A stretch of 64,000 nucleotides of DNA, from NCBI GenBank assembly GCA_014529385.2, contig CM043958.1:88018525-88082524 (forward strand). Direction: 5' to 3'. Source of the DNA: Adiantum capillus-veneris. Lineage: Eukaryota; Streptophyta; Polypodiopsida; Polypodiales; Pteridaceae. Below are positions 43,829 to 54,058 of this stretch, piece after piece; the stretch's first letter is position 1; each line of letters opens with the position of its first letter. Made by a program: the position numbers and the translations under genes. The notes beneath the pieces were generated by a model. The model worked only from the letters and a program-made list of their open reading frames with translations. It did not search any database and was not told the origin of the DNA.

Positions 43829-44872
43829 AAGGTCAAGTTTGACAGGCATAAGGCACAGGGATTGTTACAGCCTTTACCCATACCCACCCACCCGCCCCTG
43901 GGAAAATATTGAAATGGATTTCTTTTTTTTTTATCTCCCGAGAATACAGAATGATCACGATGATTTTCCGATTACATGGCACGCCTGAGACGATTGTCTC
44001 CGACAGAGACCCTAGATTTATGAGTTTGTTTTGGAAGGCAATTTGGGAGAACATTGGGACGCGGTTGCAGTTCTCGTCATCGTTCCACTTGCAGACTGAC
44101 GGGCAATTTGAGATTGCCAATTCAGTGATTTTAGATTTATTGAAGTCTTGTATCTCGGATCAGAAGACTCAATGGGAAAAGAACTTACCTTTGGTGGAAT
44201 TTGCCTACAATAACACGATACACTCTTCGACGGGGAAGACGCCATGAGAGATTGTTGAAACTGCTGCGAAGGTTCCATCCTTCCTGAGCACGAAAAATTA
44301 GAAATTTGAAGCGGATGAATATTCGCGAGATTTGGATACGGCTTTTGCCAAGGTTCGCGAGACTTTGCAGGAGTCTCAAGAACGACAGAAAAAAGGCAGC
44401 GGATCGCCATCGTCGCGACTGGAAACTGAAGGAGGATGATTGGGTGCTCTTACTTTTGAGAAGGCACGCCTAAGAAAAAAAAAAGGGAAAGGAGAGGCTT
44501 TTTCCAAAGCTTAGTATGTGATACTACGGACCTTTCCAGATTACTGACAAGATAAATGATGTCTCCTTCCGATTGGACCTGCCAGATACTTGGAGGATTC
44601 ATAATGCATTGCATGTGAGTCTCTTGAACCCTGTTAAGGGTGATGTGCCTGATGATGGGGAGCCTGATGAGCAACCCGAAGTGGAAGAAAACGAGGAGAT
44701 CCTTGTTCCTGAACAGATTTTGGCACATAATGATACGAAGAAAGGTAAAGTCCGAAGGCGGTTCTTGGTTAAGTTCAAGAACTTTCCTGCATTTGATGCG
44801 AAGTGGATGGAGGAGGAGGACCTAGCAGATACTCCTCGGATTGTGAAACTTTACCTCGATGTTTTGGTTTAG
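43829..44872 (+). pseudogene. Integrase core remnant and chromodomain of the family A element
   Basis: After the TAG the frame reads KVKFDRHKAQGLLQPLP. A deletion of about 110 bp at about 43965 removes part of the catalytic core relative to the element at 54059. Remaining motifs: ETIVSDRDPRFMSLFWKAIW (second D), QTDGQFEIANSVILDLL (E), NNTIHSSTGKTP, then stops near 44245-44320. The C-part reads TWRIHNALHVSLLNPVKGDV, and the chromodomain runs ILVPEQILAHNDTKKGK to FLVKFKNFPAFDAKWMEEED (44700-44840). Confidence 0.85.
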
Positions 44873-45283
44873 CATAGTCTACTCCAAACGGAACCCAGAA
44901 ACTCAGCTTGGCCGAAGATCTGGTGCAGTGGGATGCACAAGAGGGGAGTCGCTCCACTCCTTTGTCAACAGATGCCTCGATTTTGATACTAAAGTCACTG
45001 ATGTCTCTTTGAGCTTCAGGGATACTGAGAGCTGACAGTATTCTGCTGGATGACTTTATGAAATGGAATTCCTGATTATGATACTGATTTGTTCTTGACT
45101 TCTTGTGAGTGCAGGAACTGATAGCCGAAATGACTGCAGCATTTTGGTCTGATTGATCTCGAATAGACATGGTTGCAATAGGGGTTAGTCAATCGGACAT
45201 CGATGAGGTCCCGATTGGACCTAGATGTGATTGCTAGCTACATTGCCGATAAATCATGGTCTAAGATCCGAATGAATGTTGAA

Positions 45284-45338
45284 TGTCATGTGATGTCCTG
45301 TGATGTCTGGTGATGTTCTGTGATGTCGTGTGATGTGA
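45284..45338 (+). repeat. 10-bp tandem repeat TGATGTCNTG in the 3' UTR
   Basis: Five to six consecutive 10-bp units. The homologous 3' UTR at about 55740-55795 holds a similar series. The 3' UTR 44873-45465 has no gene. Confidence 0.85.
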
Positions 45339-45465
45339 CTGTCGATTTTGTACATGTGCTAGATGTGTGTTCCTAGTACGTAGGTACTAACAGTCAGTGT
45401 CTGCTAAGACGGTTTATGGCTTTTGTCAGTTTTGCAGGCGTAATCGTGGTCGATTACAATGCTTT

Positions 45466-45478
45466 CAAGAGGGGGGTA
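45466..45478 (+). promoter_or_regulatory. Polypurine tract
   Basis: CAAGAGGGGGGTA immediately before the 3' LTR start TGTCAC. Confidence 0.9.
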
Positions 45479-46034
45479 TGTCACAAAGTGATGACGTGGC
45501 GGACAGGAGAAACCCTAATTTCTGTCAAAAACCCTAAAATTCCTGCAAACCCTAATTTTTGCCAAAAACCCTAAATTCCGGAAATCGCGGAGGCGGATTA
45601 TTATTTTTTTTTTTAAAAAAAAATTTTTTTTTTTTTGGGAAAATGATGAGCGACGCGAATTTTGCTTTTGCTTTTTTTTATATAAAAAAAAAAGAGAAAA
45701 GACTCTCTAAGAGAGAGAGAGAACTGATGCTTTTGATTTTAAAAGCTTTTGGGGCTCTGCTTTTGGGCATCCCTTGTAACCTTTAAATTAGTGGTGAGGG
45801 CCTCACTTCTCAGAGCATCTGGACGCAGAGTCTGAGAGTGAAACCCTAACCGCTCTCTTGTACTTTGATGATTGATTAATACAAAAAGAAATACCGAAAG
45901 GGGCGCCAGTCTTTGGGGCCAATATCTCTAGGCACGGAACTCCGCCGGGCCAGTGCAAATCTATTGTGATCTGTGAATTGTTTTGAAGTGGTTATTTGGT
46001 GCTGTCGCGGTTGATTCTTGACTTGGAGTGTCCA
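45479..46034 (+). mobile_element. 3' LTR of the family A element, clipped at its end
   Basis: It starts TGTCACAAAGTGATGACGTGG and ends GGAGTGTCCA. The final 11 bp of the 5' LTR (AGTTTGTTACA) are absent, and the sequence passes directly into reversed RNase H coding sequence. Confidence 0.9.
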
Positions 46035-47259
46035 CCCACCGCATCTGCTTTTTCGAAAGCTGCTTCTGTGACAAGAAGTAGCGCAAACTCTGATGGTCTG
46101 TAAAGACAGTAAAATCCGCTCCGAGTAGGTAATGCCGCCACTGAGTAAGAGCGTGGATAACCGCCAAAAGCTCTTTTCCCATAGATCTGTGCTGTCATCT
46201 CCGGCCTAGAGAACAAACGGCTCTCGTAAGCTATGACATGGCCTTCTTGCATCAAGACCGCACCCAGACTACGACCACAAGCATCACAAAATACTTCAAA
46301 TGACTTCTGCAAGTCCGGCAAAGTCAAATCTGGTCCTGTAGTGAATTTCTCTTTCAATGTCTGAAAGGCAGTCATCTCTGTGGGTCCCCACGAAAAAGGT
46401 ACTCCTTTCTGTGTCAAGGTATGCAAAGGGGAAGCAACCTCTGCAAACTTTCGTATGAACCGCCTGTAGTACGAACACAGTCCCAAGAAGCTTCTAACTT
46501 CATGGACATTCCTCAAATCGGGCCAATCACGGATAGTCTCTATCTTGGCCGGGTTCATTTGCACTCCTGTTGTTGACATAATGTGTCCCAAAAAATGTAT
46601 CTCTGGTAGGAAAAATTCACTTTTCTTAGCATTAATCACTAATGTGTGATCTCGTAATGCCTGAAAGACTTGAAGCAGATGATCTCTGTGTTCTGCCTCA
46701 TTCTTGGAGAAAACAATGATGTCCTCAAAGAAAGTGCCAACAAATAGCCTGTACTCTCGACAAATAGCCTGTACTCTCGAAAAATCCTATCCATCATCCG
46801 GTTAAATGTCGCAGGAGCATTGGTTAAGCCAAAAGGCATCACCAAAAACTCAAATAACCCAAAAGTCGTCCGAAAAGCTGTCTTGTAGACATCTCCTGGC
46901 GCTATCCTGATCTGATGATATCCACTCTTCAAGTCAATCCTGCTAAAGCACGAGGATCCCTGTAACCTGTCGAGTATATCATCGATCCTAGGAATCGGAA
47001 ATCTGTTCTTGATGGTGATTTCGTTGAGAGTGCTATAATCGATGCACATTCTCCAAGATCAGTCTTTCTTCAAAACCAACAACACTGGAGAGCAATACGG
47101 TGAAGTACTAGGCTGGACAAGACCCTTTTCCAAGAGGTCTTTCACTGAGTTCATAATCTTTTCATTCTGTACTCGGCTCACACGATAAGGTGGCCGATTC
47201 GGTGGCGTGCTTCCAGATATCAGATCAATGGTATGATCTTCAGGCCCTCTCAAAAGCAA
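46035..47259 (-). pseudogene. RT and partial RNase H of the inverted copy
   Basis: The minus strand reads [80 protein letters not shown], then a short duplication-type frame disruption at about 46740-46780. The catalytic dyad is F-E-D (TTC TTT GAG GAC ATC), so the first Asp is lost. It goes on with FLPEIHFLGHIMSTTGVQMN, YYRRFIRKFAEVASPLHTLT and RNase H (FCDACGRSLGAVLMQE, FTDHQSLRYFLSQKQLSKKQ). A stop (TGA) sits at about 47050. Confidence 0.9.
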
Positions 47260-47269
47260 TCGGCATGAG

Positions 47270-49332
47270 CGTGGAGAAAAAATCTTGGCGTTCTTTTCTT
47301 CAGGTCAAAACATATTCAACCTTTATCCATCGTTCAGTTCTCTCCCCAAAAGAATGAGTAAGAAACTGAAGTTCATCAAGTACAATCTCTAAGCCCTTCA
47401 TTTATCAAAGTCGCTTTCTCGGCCCGGTAGTCAACCACAGCGTAGTTCTTGTGGTACCAAGGGATCCCGAGTAGAACGTCACTCGCGTGCCCTGAACACC
47501 CCTGTCATTGCAAACAAAGTTTGCCAATGCTCGGTGTAATGGCAACATCCCATCCGGGTGCCAGTCGAACTACCTCCGCCTGTGGCGTCAGTTTGTCGGG
47601 CGTAGTTCCAAATCGAGCCGCCAATTCCAAGTGAAAATAAGTTGGCCTTGGCTCCTTCAAAAGAGCTTCCTGATCCTTCACTTTGCCCCGAAAGCGGCAA
47701 AGTTTGTACTTTCATTCATTAGATTCGGTGCAGGTCCCACGCCATGTGGTACCAGTTCTGCTTTTCTATCTGCCTTTTCTGCCACATTCCTCAGCTGCTC
47801 TCGAACTCTCAGACCTGTCGTCATCTTTATCATTCTGTTCTTTCTGTGCCTTATTAGGGCACTTCGCGGAGATATATCCCTGTTCCCCGCATCCAAAGCA
47901 CTTCCCCTCTCTGATGAAGCGAGCTCTCTCCTCAGGAGTAAGCTTGGGTCGTGCATCATTTTTCTCTGGGTTGCTCTTTTTCTTTCTACTTTCATTCCAA
48001 GAAGTCTGTTCGGCTCGTTGTGTCATGGCCTCATCTGTGGGGTAGGTCAGACTGCCAGAGTGAATGGCAAAGCCCCGCTTCGCATGACTCATCAACTCCT
48101 AAATGGAAGCTGACTTCTGTTCCAAGCAGTGATCTCGGATCTCTGTAGGTAGACCCAAGGTAAACCGCTCAATCTGTTCTCTGAACAAGATCTTCTTGAA
48201 TGAAGAGGCGGGTAGAAAAGAGCTCCAGAATCTTTCACAATAAGCATTGATTGTATCTTTCTTGGTCATCCGAAGATGGTTCCAAGCAGCTCGTACATCT
48301 CGTTCATATTCTTGCGTCAACCAAGAAGAAATAAAAAGCTTCTTAAATTTCAGCCATTTAACTGGCGCAGTCTTGTTTAAAAGAAGCGTGGACCACCAAG
48401 TACGAGCATTCCTCTTAAAGTAAGAGGCAGCTCTCTGAATCTTGGAGTGCTCTGAATAGCGTCCTCCCGCGAAAGCGATGTCAAACTGCTGAAAAAAGAC
48501 ACAGTCTTCGAAGCATCCGAGTATCCTGAAAAAGTATCAAACTTGATCGAGTGGCCACCTTCCTTAAACTCTCGGACTTTCTTGCTTTTTTTCTTCGAGA
48601 AAGTCATATTGGTTGGCTTTGTAAAAATTCTTCTTGTTCGCATAAAACTTTCCGTCATCGGAATCTGAGCTGTCTGTAGATGAGTCCTCAGTAGAACTGT
48701 CAATCTCTGGGCGAGATGTAGTCTTCTTTGCCTTTTTCTTGCCCTTTCCGAAGCTTTGTGCCTTGCTTCGCTTTTTGCTTTTTCTGTCTTCTTCGCTCTA
48801 ATCCGAGGAGCTAGAAGAACTGTCAGAAGAAGAAGAAGAAGAACTGGGTACTCCTTCAAATCGAACACGCTTCTTCTGTTTCTTTGCCTTGTCAAAAGTC
48901 GACTGACGACCCAAATAACCTAGAAAGTCAGTGCTTTTCTTTTGCTTTTTGCCGTGCTTTTTGGCTTTCTTTTGCGCGTCAAAAAGCTTAGCAATCCGTG
49001 CATCAACCACTTTCTCCAGTTCCTGCTCCGTATATTTTCTTGGAGGCAGAAGGTTTCTTGAGAGCGGGTTTCGGGAGTGGTGTTGTGGGTCTCTGCCACT
49101 CCATCTGTACCTCTTTCAAAGAGGTCTGGTTCATATATTTTTCCATCTTCGGATCCTTGGCAAAATTGAGCATCATCTTTGTTGCATCGCCAATCAATTG
49201 ACGACGCTCCATCTCTCTTTGCTCCGCCTGAGTAGGCCGAGGCGGGCCATACTCTCTGTCTGAATCTTCGTTGTGATCCCTGCCCGCATCTCCAAATGCA
49301 GAGGGAGTCGACTGACCATTGCCTGAAGCCAT
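47270..49332 (-). pseudogene. Gag and protease remnant of the inverted copy
   Basis: ATG at 49332 (MASGNGQSTPSAFGDAGRDH). The N-part is open through MNQTSLKEVQMEWQRP; the Lys/Ser-rich linker, capsid (MTQEYERDVRAAWNHLRMTK, FREQIERFTLGLPTEIRDHC) and knuckle CFGCGEQGYISAKC follow with frame changes. The knuckle His is Tyr here. A TAG after the Ser-rich run (about 48798) is shared with the plus copy. The protease remnant ends in a D-V-L-L-G-I-P-W type motif at about 47450-47470. Confidence 0.8.
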
Positions 49333-49391
49333 AGGTGCCGCGGAAAAAAAAATTCGGGGATCGGATTTCCCGTAGAAGAGAAATCGGTTGT

Positions 49392-49403
49392 GCTCTGATA
49401 CCA
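49392..49403 (-). promoter_or_regulatory. Primer-binding site (initiator tRNA-Met)
   Basis: The minus strand reads TGGTATCAGAGC next to the LTR end at 49405. Confidence 0.95.
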
Positions 49404-49404
49404 T

Positions 49405-49910
49405 TGTAACAGACTTGGACACTCCAAGTCAAGAATCAACCGCGACAGCACCAAATAACCACTTCAAAACAATTCACAGATCACAATAGATTTGCACTGG
49501 CCCGGCGGAGTTCCGTGCCTAGAGATATTGGCCCCAAACACTGGCGCCCCTTTCGGTATTTCTTTTTGTATTAATCAATCATCAAAGTACAAGAGAGCGG
49601 TTAGGGTTTCACTCTCAGACTCTGCATCCAGATGCCCTGAGAAGTGAGGCTCTCACCACTAATTTAAAGGTTACAAGGGATGCCCAAAAGCAGAGCCCCA
49701 AAAGCTTCAAATCAAAAGCAATTGCTCTCTCTCTCTCTCACAAAGAGTCAAAACATGAAAGCAAAAGCATTCTCTCTCTCTTTCTCATTTAAGTAGAGAA
49801 AAAGCGAAATTTGCGTCGCTCATCATTTTCCAAAAAAAAAAAAAAAATCAGACTCCGCGATTTTCGAAAATTAGGGTTTCTGCTATCCGCCACGTCATCA
49901 CTTTGTGACA
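49405..49910 (-). mobile_element. 5' LTR of the inverted family A copy
   Basis: The plus strand starts TGTAACAGACTTGGACACTC and ends CATCACTTTGTGACA, 506 bp. The shared block is at about 49540. It is shorter than the plus element's LTR, with differences in the U3 region. Confidence 0.9.
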
Positions 49911-50755
49911 TCGGGTAGCTTCAGTCTAAAAAAGACATCCTTTATCTTTTCGGAAATCTGGACAGGTCCGTAGTATCGCATACTAAGCTTTGGAAAAAAA
50001 ATCCTCTCCTTTCCCTTTTTTTTTCTCAGGTGTGCCTTCTCAAAACGTAAGAGCACCTAATCGTTTTCCTTCAATTTCAAATCGCGATGATGGCAATCTG
50101 AGGCCTTTTTCTGTCTTTCTTGAGATTTCTGCAAAGTCCGGACCAAGTCCAAGTCCCCCGTGAACTGGTCGGCTTCAAAGAAAAATCTTATCTTTCGTGC
50201 TAAGGAAGGGTGAAACCTTCGTAGCAAATTCAATAATCTCAAATGGCACCTTCCCCATCAAAGAGTTAATCGTGTTTCTGTAGGAATATTCTACCAAAGG
50301 TAAAAACCCTCGTCCCATGAAGTATTAAGATTCAAAAAAAAGAAGACTTCAACAAATCGAGTACTACTGAATTAGCAATCTCTGATTGCCCGTCAGTTTG
50401 CGCGTGGAACGATGAAGAGAACTGTAACCACGTGCCAATGTTCTCCCAAATAGCCTTCCAAAACAAACTTGAGAATCTGGGGTCTCTGTCGGAGACAATC
50501 GTCTCAGACATGCCATGTAATCTGAAGATCTAGGCTCCGAGTAGGTAATGTCGCCATTGAGTAAGAGCATGGATAACCGCCAAAAGCACTTTCTCACATA
50601 TCTCTACTGTCAATTCCGGCCTTGAGAACAATCGGCTCCGCCTTCATGAATTAAGACCGCATCCAGACTACGACCACAAGTATCACAGTATACTTCAAAC
50701 GACTTCTGCAAATCCGACAAAGTCAAAACTGGTCCTATAGTCAAATTCTGTTTGT
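49911..50755 (-). pseudogene. Older family A pol fragment (RNase H to integrase)
   Basis: On the minus strand it starts inside the RT-RNase H connection (50748), passes RNase H in pieces, then jumps by deletion from LLLNGDITYSEP into integrase sequence (SSDYMACLRRLSPTETPDSQ in a shifted frame, and IANS..LLKS). It reaches the integrase tail at about 49920-50060 (frames equivalent to RLFPKLSMRYYGP). It is flanked by the LTR of the inverted copy on the left and a LINE A tail on the right, so both inserted into it or next to it. Confidence 0.7.
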
Positions 50756-50756
50756 G

Positions 50757-50757
<1 letters not shown>

Positions 50758-50832
<75 letters not shown>
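50758..50832 (-). repeat. (GA)n tract, tail of a minus-strand LINE A
   Basis: About 75 bp of AG repeat next to the reversed LINE A 3' end AAATGTTATATTAAATG. Confidence 0.9.
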
Positions 50833-50834
<2 letters not shown>

Positions 50835-51117
50835 GTTATATTAAATGTCTTCAAAAGGCCAAAATGACCTATGAGACCAAATTGAAACAATCCTTGTGGA
50901 TTTAATCCAATGTCTAGGTACAAAAATAAAATGAAGTAAAGTGAGACTGAAAACTAAATGACTAAAATCTTCAGCCTGAAAATCATCATCATCATCCACC
51001 ATGCCCGAGGATGCCCGGCATCGGGCATTGTCCGAGAAAGTATTGCATTGGTCACTGAAGAGCTTCGTCAATGTCCACCTCTGTAAATAGTCGTATTGGG
51101 CGTCTCCCATGTCGTGC
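50833..51117 (-). mobile_element. LINE A 3'-end fragment
   Basis: The minus strand reads GGTCTCATAGGTCATTTTGG and CCTTTTGAAGACATTTAATA before the dinucleotide tail, matching 9605-9660. Only about 280 bp is kept, a severe 5' truncation typical of LINE insertions. Confidence 0.8.
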
Positions 51118-52563
51118 TAGAGAGAGAGATGAAATGAAATGAATTGGAATGTTTATTAACGTCTGCAAAAGGCCTAAAAGACTTATGAGACCAATCGGTT
51201 ACATCATCATCAGATGTGTCAAGTGTCCAATACAAAAAATGATGTAACTAATGTAAAAATTAGAACAATGAACTAAAAAAGCAGCCAGCTTGAAGAAGAA
51301 CAGCCCAAGTCCGATCACGAATGTAGGTGTCACAAACTGCTGACGTGTCAAAGCCCTGAAGAATGGAGCCACCTTGCAGATGCCGGCCGAGGGGCCTAAA
51401 CCCTAAGAAGAACAAGTAACAGAAGAAGAAGTCCTACCAACTTATGGGGGCCCCAGTGACATAAAGGAAGTAAAATAAAGCAGGACACACACACGCAAAA
51501 CTGATGACGTGGCGCTGTACGGACGCTCCCCATTTTGCGCTGACTGATGAGTGGCAGTTGTATGGAATTCTACAAAATGCGCTAGCAGCTTTTTGGCATT
51601 GCTTTTGGACCAGAACCTTTTGAGTTTTGAAGGCTTTTCACTGTAACTGCTTTTCAGGCCAAGGGCCTTTAAATATAAGGTTAGGGCTCATTCTTTGGCA
51701 TGCTTCCTAGAGAAGGTGCAGAGTCTTGAATACCGGCTTGTACTGTGTTGATGCAATATAAAGAAATACAGAAAGGGCCGCCAAGGTTTGGGGCCAATAC
51801 TCTCTAGGGTGGAATTCCACCACTCCGTGTCACGTGTCGTCCCCCTCTTTCAGTTCAGTTGTTATTGAAGTGCTAAAAGTTTGTTCAGTCTGTTCTTTTC
51901 TATTGGCAAGTGGTTCCCGTCTTGTTGCAGTAGCAATCATCACATGAACTCTCTCATGGGCCTTTGCATCATGGTATCAATCTCCTCTTTTGTAAAAAGC
52001 ACTCGTAGAAACAGCTCTATGCCTCTCTTTAATCGCCTAGATACGCCCATGTTGACACCACATCGACGCCATCTCCGAGGAGGACGTGGGCGTCGAGATC
52101 TACTCATCTCCGTAGCTAGGGCCAACACAGACCATCTCTGTCTATGTTGCTCCAGCAAGAAAAGCCACTCAAGACAAAGGTCCGAAGCCATTTCTGAAGA
52201 GACAACGAAATCGCCCCCAGATCTCATAATACACAAGGCAACGGCATAAATAGTGCTCCTCTATCTCTAGCTCTAAGTCACATAGCCCACATGTCCTCTC
52301 CTCCGAAGGTGTCAAAATGTATCTCCCTGTCTCTATCTACAGCTGATGGGAGGAGGTACAAAGCTGGCCTATCGCACATCGAAGCCCATGTGAGAGGTGT
52401 GAATGCATGTATCGTGGTCGTACAATGAATCCATCCTCAATGGTGTTAAGAAAATGCTCTTAGAAAGCCATTTTCTTTCCCAACTCATGAGAGAGACTCA
52501 ACCATGTCCTTTCTGTATCAATAGCTTCAGAAGACAGAGCTACGAAAACCTTTATCACTGAAT
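51112..52563 (-). mobile_element. LINE A 3' half, interrupted by a solo LTR
   Basis: It begins with its own short (GA) tail at 51112-51127, abutting the 5' end of the previous fragment. The 3' UTR (51128-51327) and ORF2 C-terminus (51935-52560) match 8780-9650 of copy 1, for example ERTW..LSHELGKKMAF near 52490-52520. A solo LTR divides it. A 98-codon minus frame (51940-52236) is the shifted C-terminal domain. Confidence 0.75.
51328..51929 (+). mobile_element. Solo family B LTR in LINE A
   Basis: TGTCACAAACTGCTGACGTG to CTTGTTGCA, 602 bp. Flanks are GTAGG (51323-51327) and GTAGC (51930-51934), a probable 5-bp target duplication with one change. The shared block is present as ATACAGAAAGGGCCGCCA at about 51770. 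Confidence 0.85.
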
Positions 52564-52716
52564 TGGAAGCTTTCATGTACTTAGTCGTGCCATTTGGCGT
52601 GTATAACACTCCAGCCATGTTTTAGAGGTGTATGATGGAGATATTTAGTGAATTTCTACATAAGTTCTTACATATGTGGATAACTTTCCTATATTCTCAT
52701 TTGAAGGGACATCTAT
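52564..52716 (+). pseudogene. Ty3 RT scrap
   Basis: It reads FMYLVVPFGVYNTPAMF, then a stop and MMEIFSEFLHKFL, corresponding to RT motif B ([13 protein letters not shown]) and the sequence after it. The fragment is about 150 bp and ends at a MITE. Confidence 0.65.
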
Positions 52717-53129
52717 TAGGGTAAAGGGGCCAATAGTGGGCCACCTAAAGAAATGATGAGTTGGGATCTTTTACCTCATAGCTCATTTTTTAGTGCTCAA
52801 TATCTCATTCAAAGCGCCTTCTCAAGGGCTTTCAGAAATAATCGGTTTTACATGCATCGAAATATGTGACTAAAATCTATGGTAGCATTTATGGAATCAT
52901 GTGTAACAAAAATAGGGGTGAAAAGGAAGATGCACCTGGGCCAATAGTGGGCCAAAGCTTCCAACAAGGCTTGAATCCACTTCCCACCCAATGAAAATGT
53001 TGCAATTTGAAACAACTAGCCATTTTACCTCAAAATTCTCTGTGCTTCTTTAGGTGAAAAGTGTAATATTATTGGGCTGCCGTCAGTGTTCCTTTTGGGG
53101 GGTGGCTCACTATTGGCCCCTTTACCCTA
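52717..53129. mobile_element. TA-flanked MITE, 409 bp
   Basis: Terminal inverted repeats GGGTAAAGGGGCCAATAGTG plus about seven more bases (52719-52745, complement ending at 53127) match with one difference. Each end is flanked by TA (52717-52718 and 53128-53129). There is no coding capacity. An internal copy of GGGCCAATAGTGGGCC lies near 52940. The TA target suggests a Tc1/mariner-type or related superfamily; this is inference. Confidence 0.75.
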
Positions 53130-53430
53130 GGCCACATGGTTTCCGGAAATGGCATTGAAATGGCTAGAGAAAGTCGCCAACTATGTTAACAAGGTTTGGT
53201 CGAGTTTTTCTAAAAGTCACACACTTCATGAAGATTTCCAATGAGGAAGAGATGAGAAAGTTCGAAGGAGGCCTACGACCACAACTTCAGAAGAGCATGA
53301 AAGTGTATCCTCATGATACCCTATAGAGGATGATGGAATTCGCAATTATTGCTGAGGACTTACATTCTACTTGAACTCCCGAGAAGATGGAGCAAAGCAC
53401 TTACCGCTTCCAAGGGGGGAGCCCTTCAAG
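53130..53430 (+). pseudogene. Ty3 gag scrap
   Basis: One frame reads ISNEEEMRKFEGGLRPQLQK, then VYPHDTL, a stop, and MMEFAIIAEDL, matching the capsid C-part of plant Ty3 gag (E-E-x-R-x-F...G-L). Frames before it are shifted. About 300 bp, no other domain. Confidence 0.65.
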
Positions 53431-54058
53431 GGCCTAATTGTTTCACCGGATTCGTGCCCGGGTCCCACAAACGGGCGGCCCACGGATCCCTTCCACTCGC
53501 TAGATCTTTCACAGAGTTGCATAGAGTGGGCATCAGCAGGAGATGGGAGGACCGTTTTGCTTTGAGCCTGCTACGGTCGTCTTGGGAGCCACTACAGATT
53601 GGCCTCGAGCAGCACAAGCCCACATGCATCAAGGCACATTTGAGGGAGCGACTTACATGGACCCCTATGGTCAACACTCATCATGGCCGCATGGTTGATA
53701 GCCGACCTCATGCCTCTTGCAGTCCCATGGCAGAGGGTCCAGCCCGCAGTTTTGGGGGCTGGCTGCAATTTACAACACTTCTTGAGGAGATTCCGAGCCT
53801 TCAGCTGCAAGACATGAGAGGGGGTGCAGAGAATATGTCAGGATACTGTAGAGGCTATACCAAAAGAGTGGCAGACGGAAGCTCCCTATTAGATTGGGTC
53901 TTTCACGCGATTGGAGGTCCTCATTTCACTTAGGGATTTCTCAGACAAGTTCTTGCATGTTCTTTGACGTTCAAAGAGAGGGTCATCTCCGCAAAGTCAC
54001 TACCGAGGCACCAAAGGTGGCCGAGTGTTGCTTTCAACAGATCCGAGTTGTGGGCATC
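53431..54058 (+). mobile_element. LINE family C fragment (post-RT region)
   Basis: It aligns by eye with 58370-58980: HRVGISRRWEDRFALSLL, TCIKAHLRERLTWTPMVNTH, GRMVDSRPHASCSPMAEGPA and FGGWLQFTTLLEEIPSLQLQ, ending CCFQQIRVVGI. It then joins Ty3 integrase sequence at 54059 without an obvious tail. The region lies between RT and the zinc-binding domain of LINE ORF2. Confidence 0.75.

Larger units (their letters stand above)
39471..46034 (+). mobile_element. Chromovirus family A, almost full-length (LTR-gag-pol-CHD-LTR)
   Basis: 5' LTR 39471-40043, primer site 40045-40056, gag, zinc knuckle, protease remnant, RT, RNase H, integrase, chromodomain, 3' UTR, polypurine tract and 3' LTR 45479-46034. 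The two LTRs are near-identical by eye, so the insertion is recent, but gag and pol carry stops, frameshifts and a deletion. The last 11 bp of the 3' LTR are missing where it joins the inverted element at 46035. Confidence 0.9.
46035..49910 (-). mobile_element. Chromovirus family A, inverted truncated copy
   Basis: On the minus strand: 5' LTR 49910-49405, primer site, gag, protease remnant, RT and the first part of RNase H, ending at the point matching 43409 of the plus copy. Integrase, chromodomain and 3' LTR are missing. It is the same subfamily as the plus copy by eye, and forms the second arm of a large inverted repeat with 2.6 kb between the arms. Confidence 0.9.

Noticed and set aside
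38806-49910. The LTRs at 38806-39412 and 49405-49910 as the two ends of one minus-strand element
   Set aside because: Their U3 and parts of R/U5 differ clearly, and the outer flanks (GAGAG and TCGGG) do not match.
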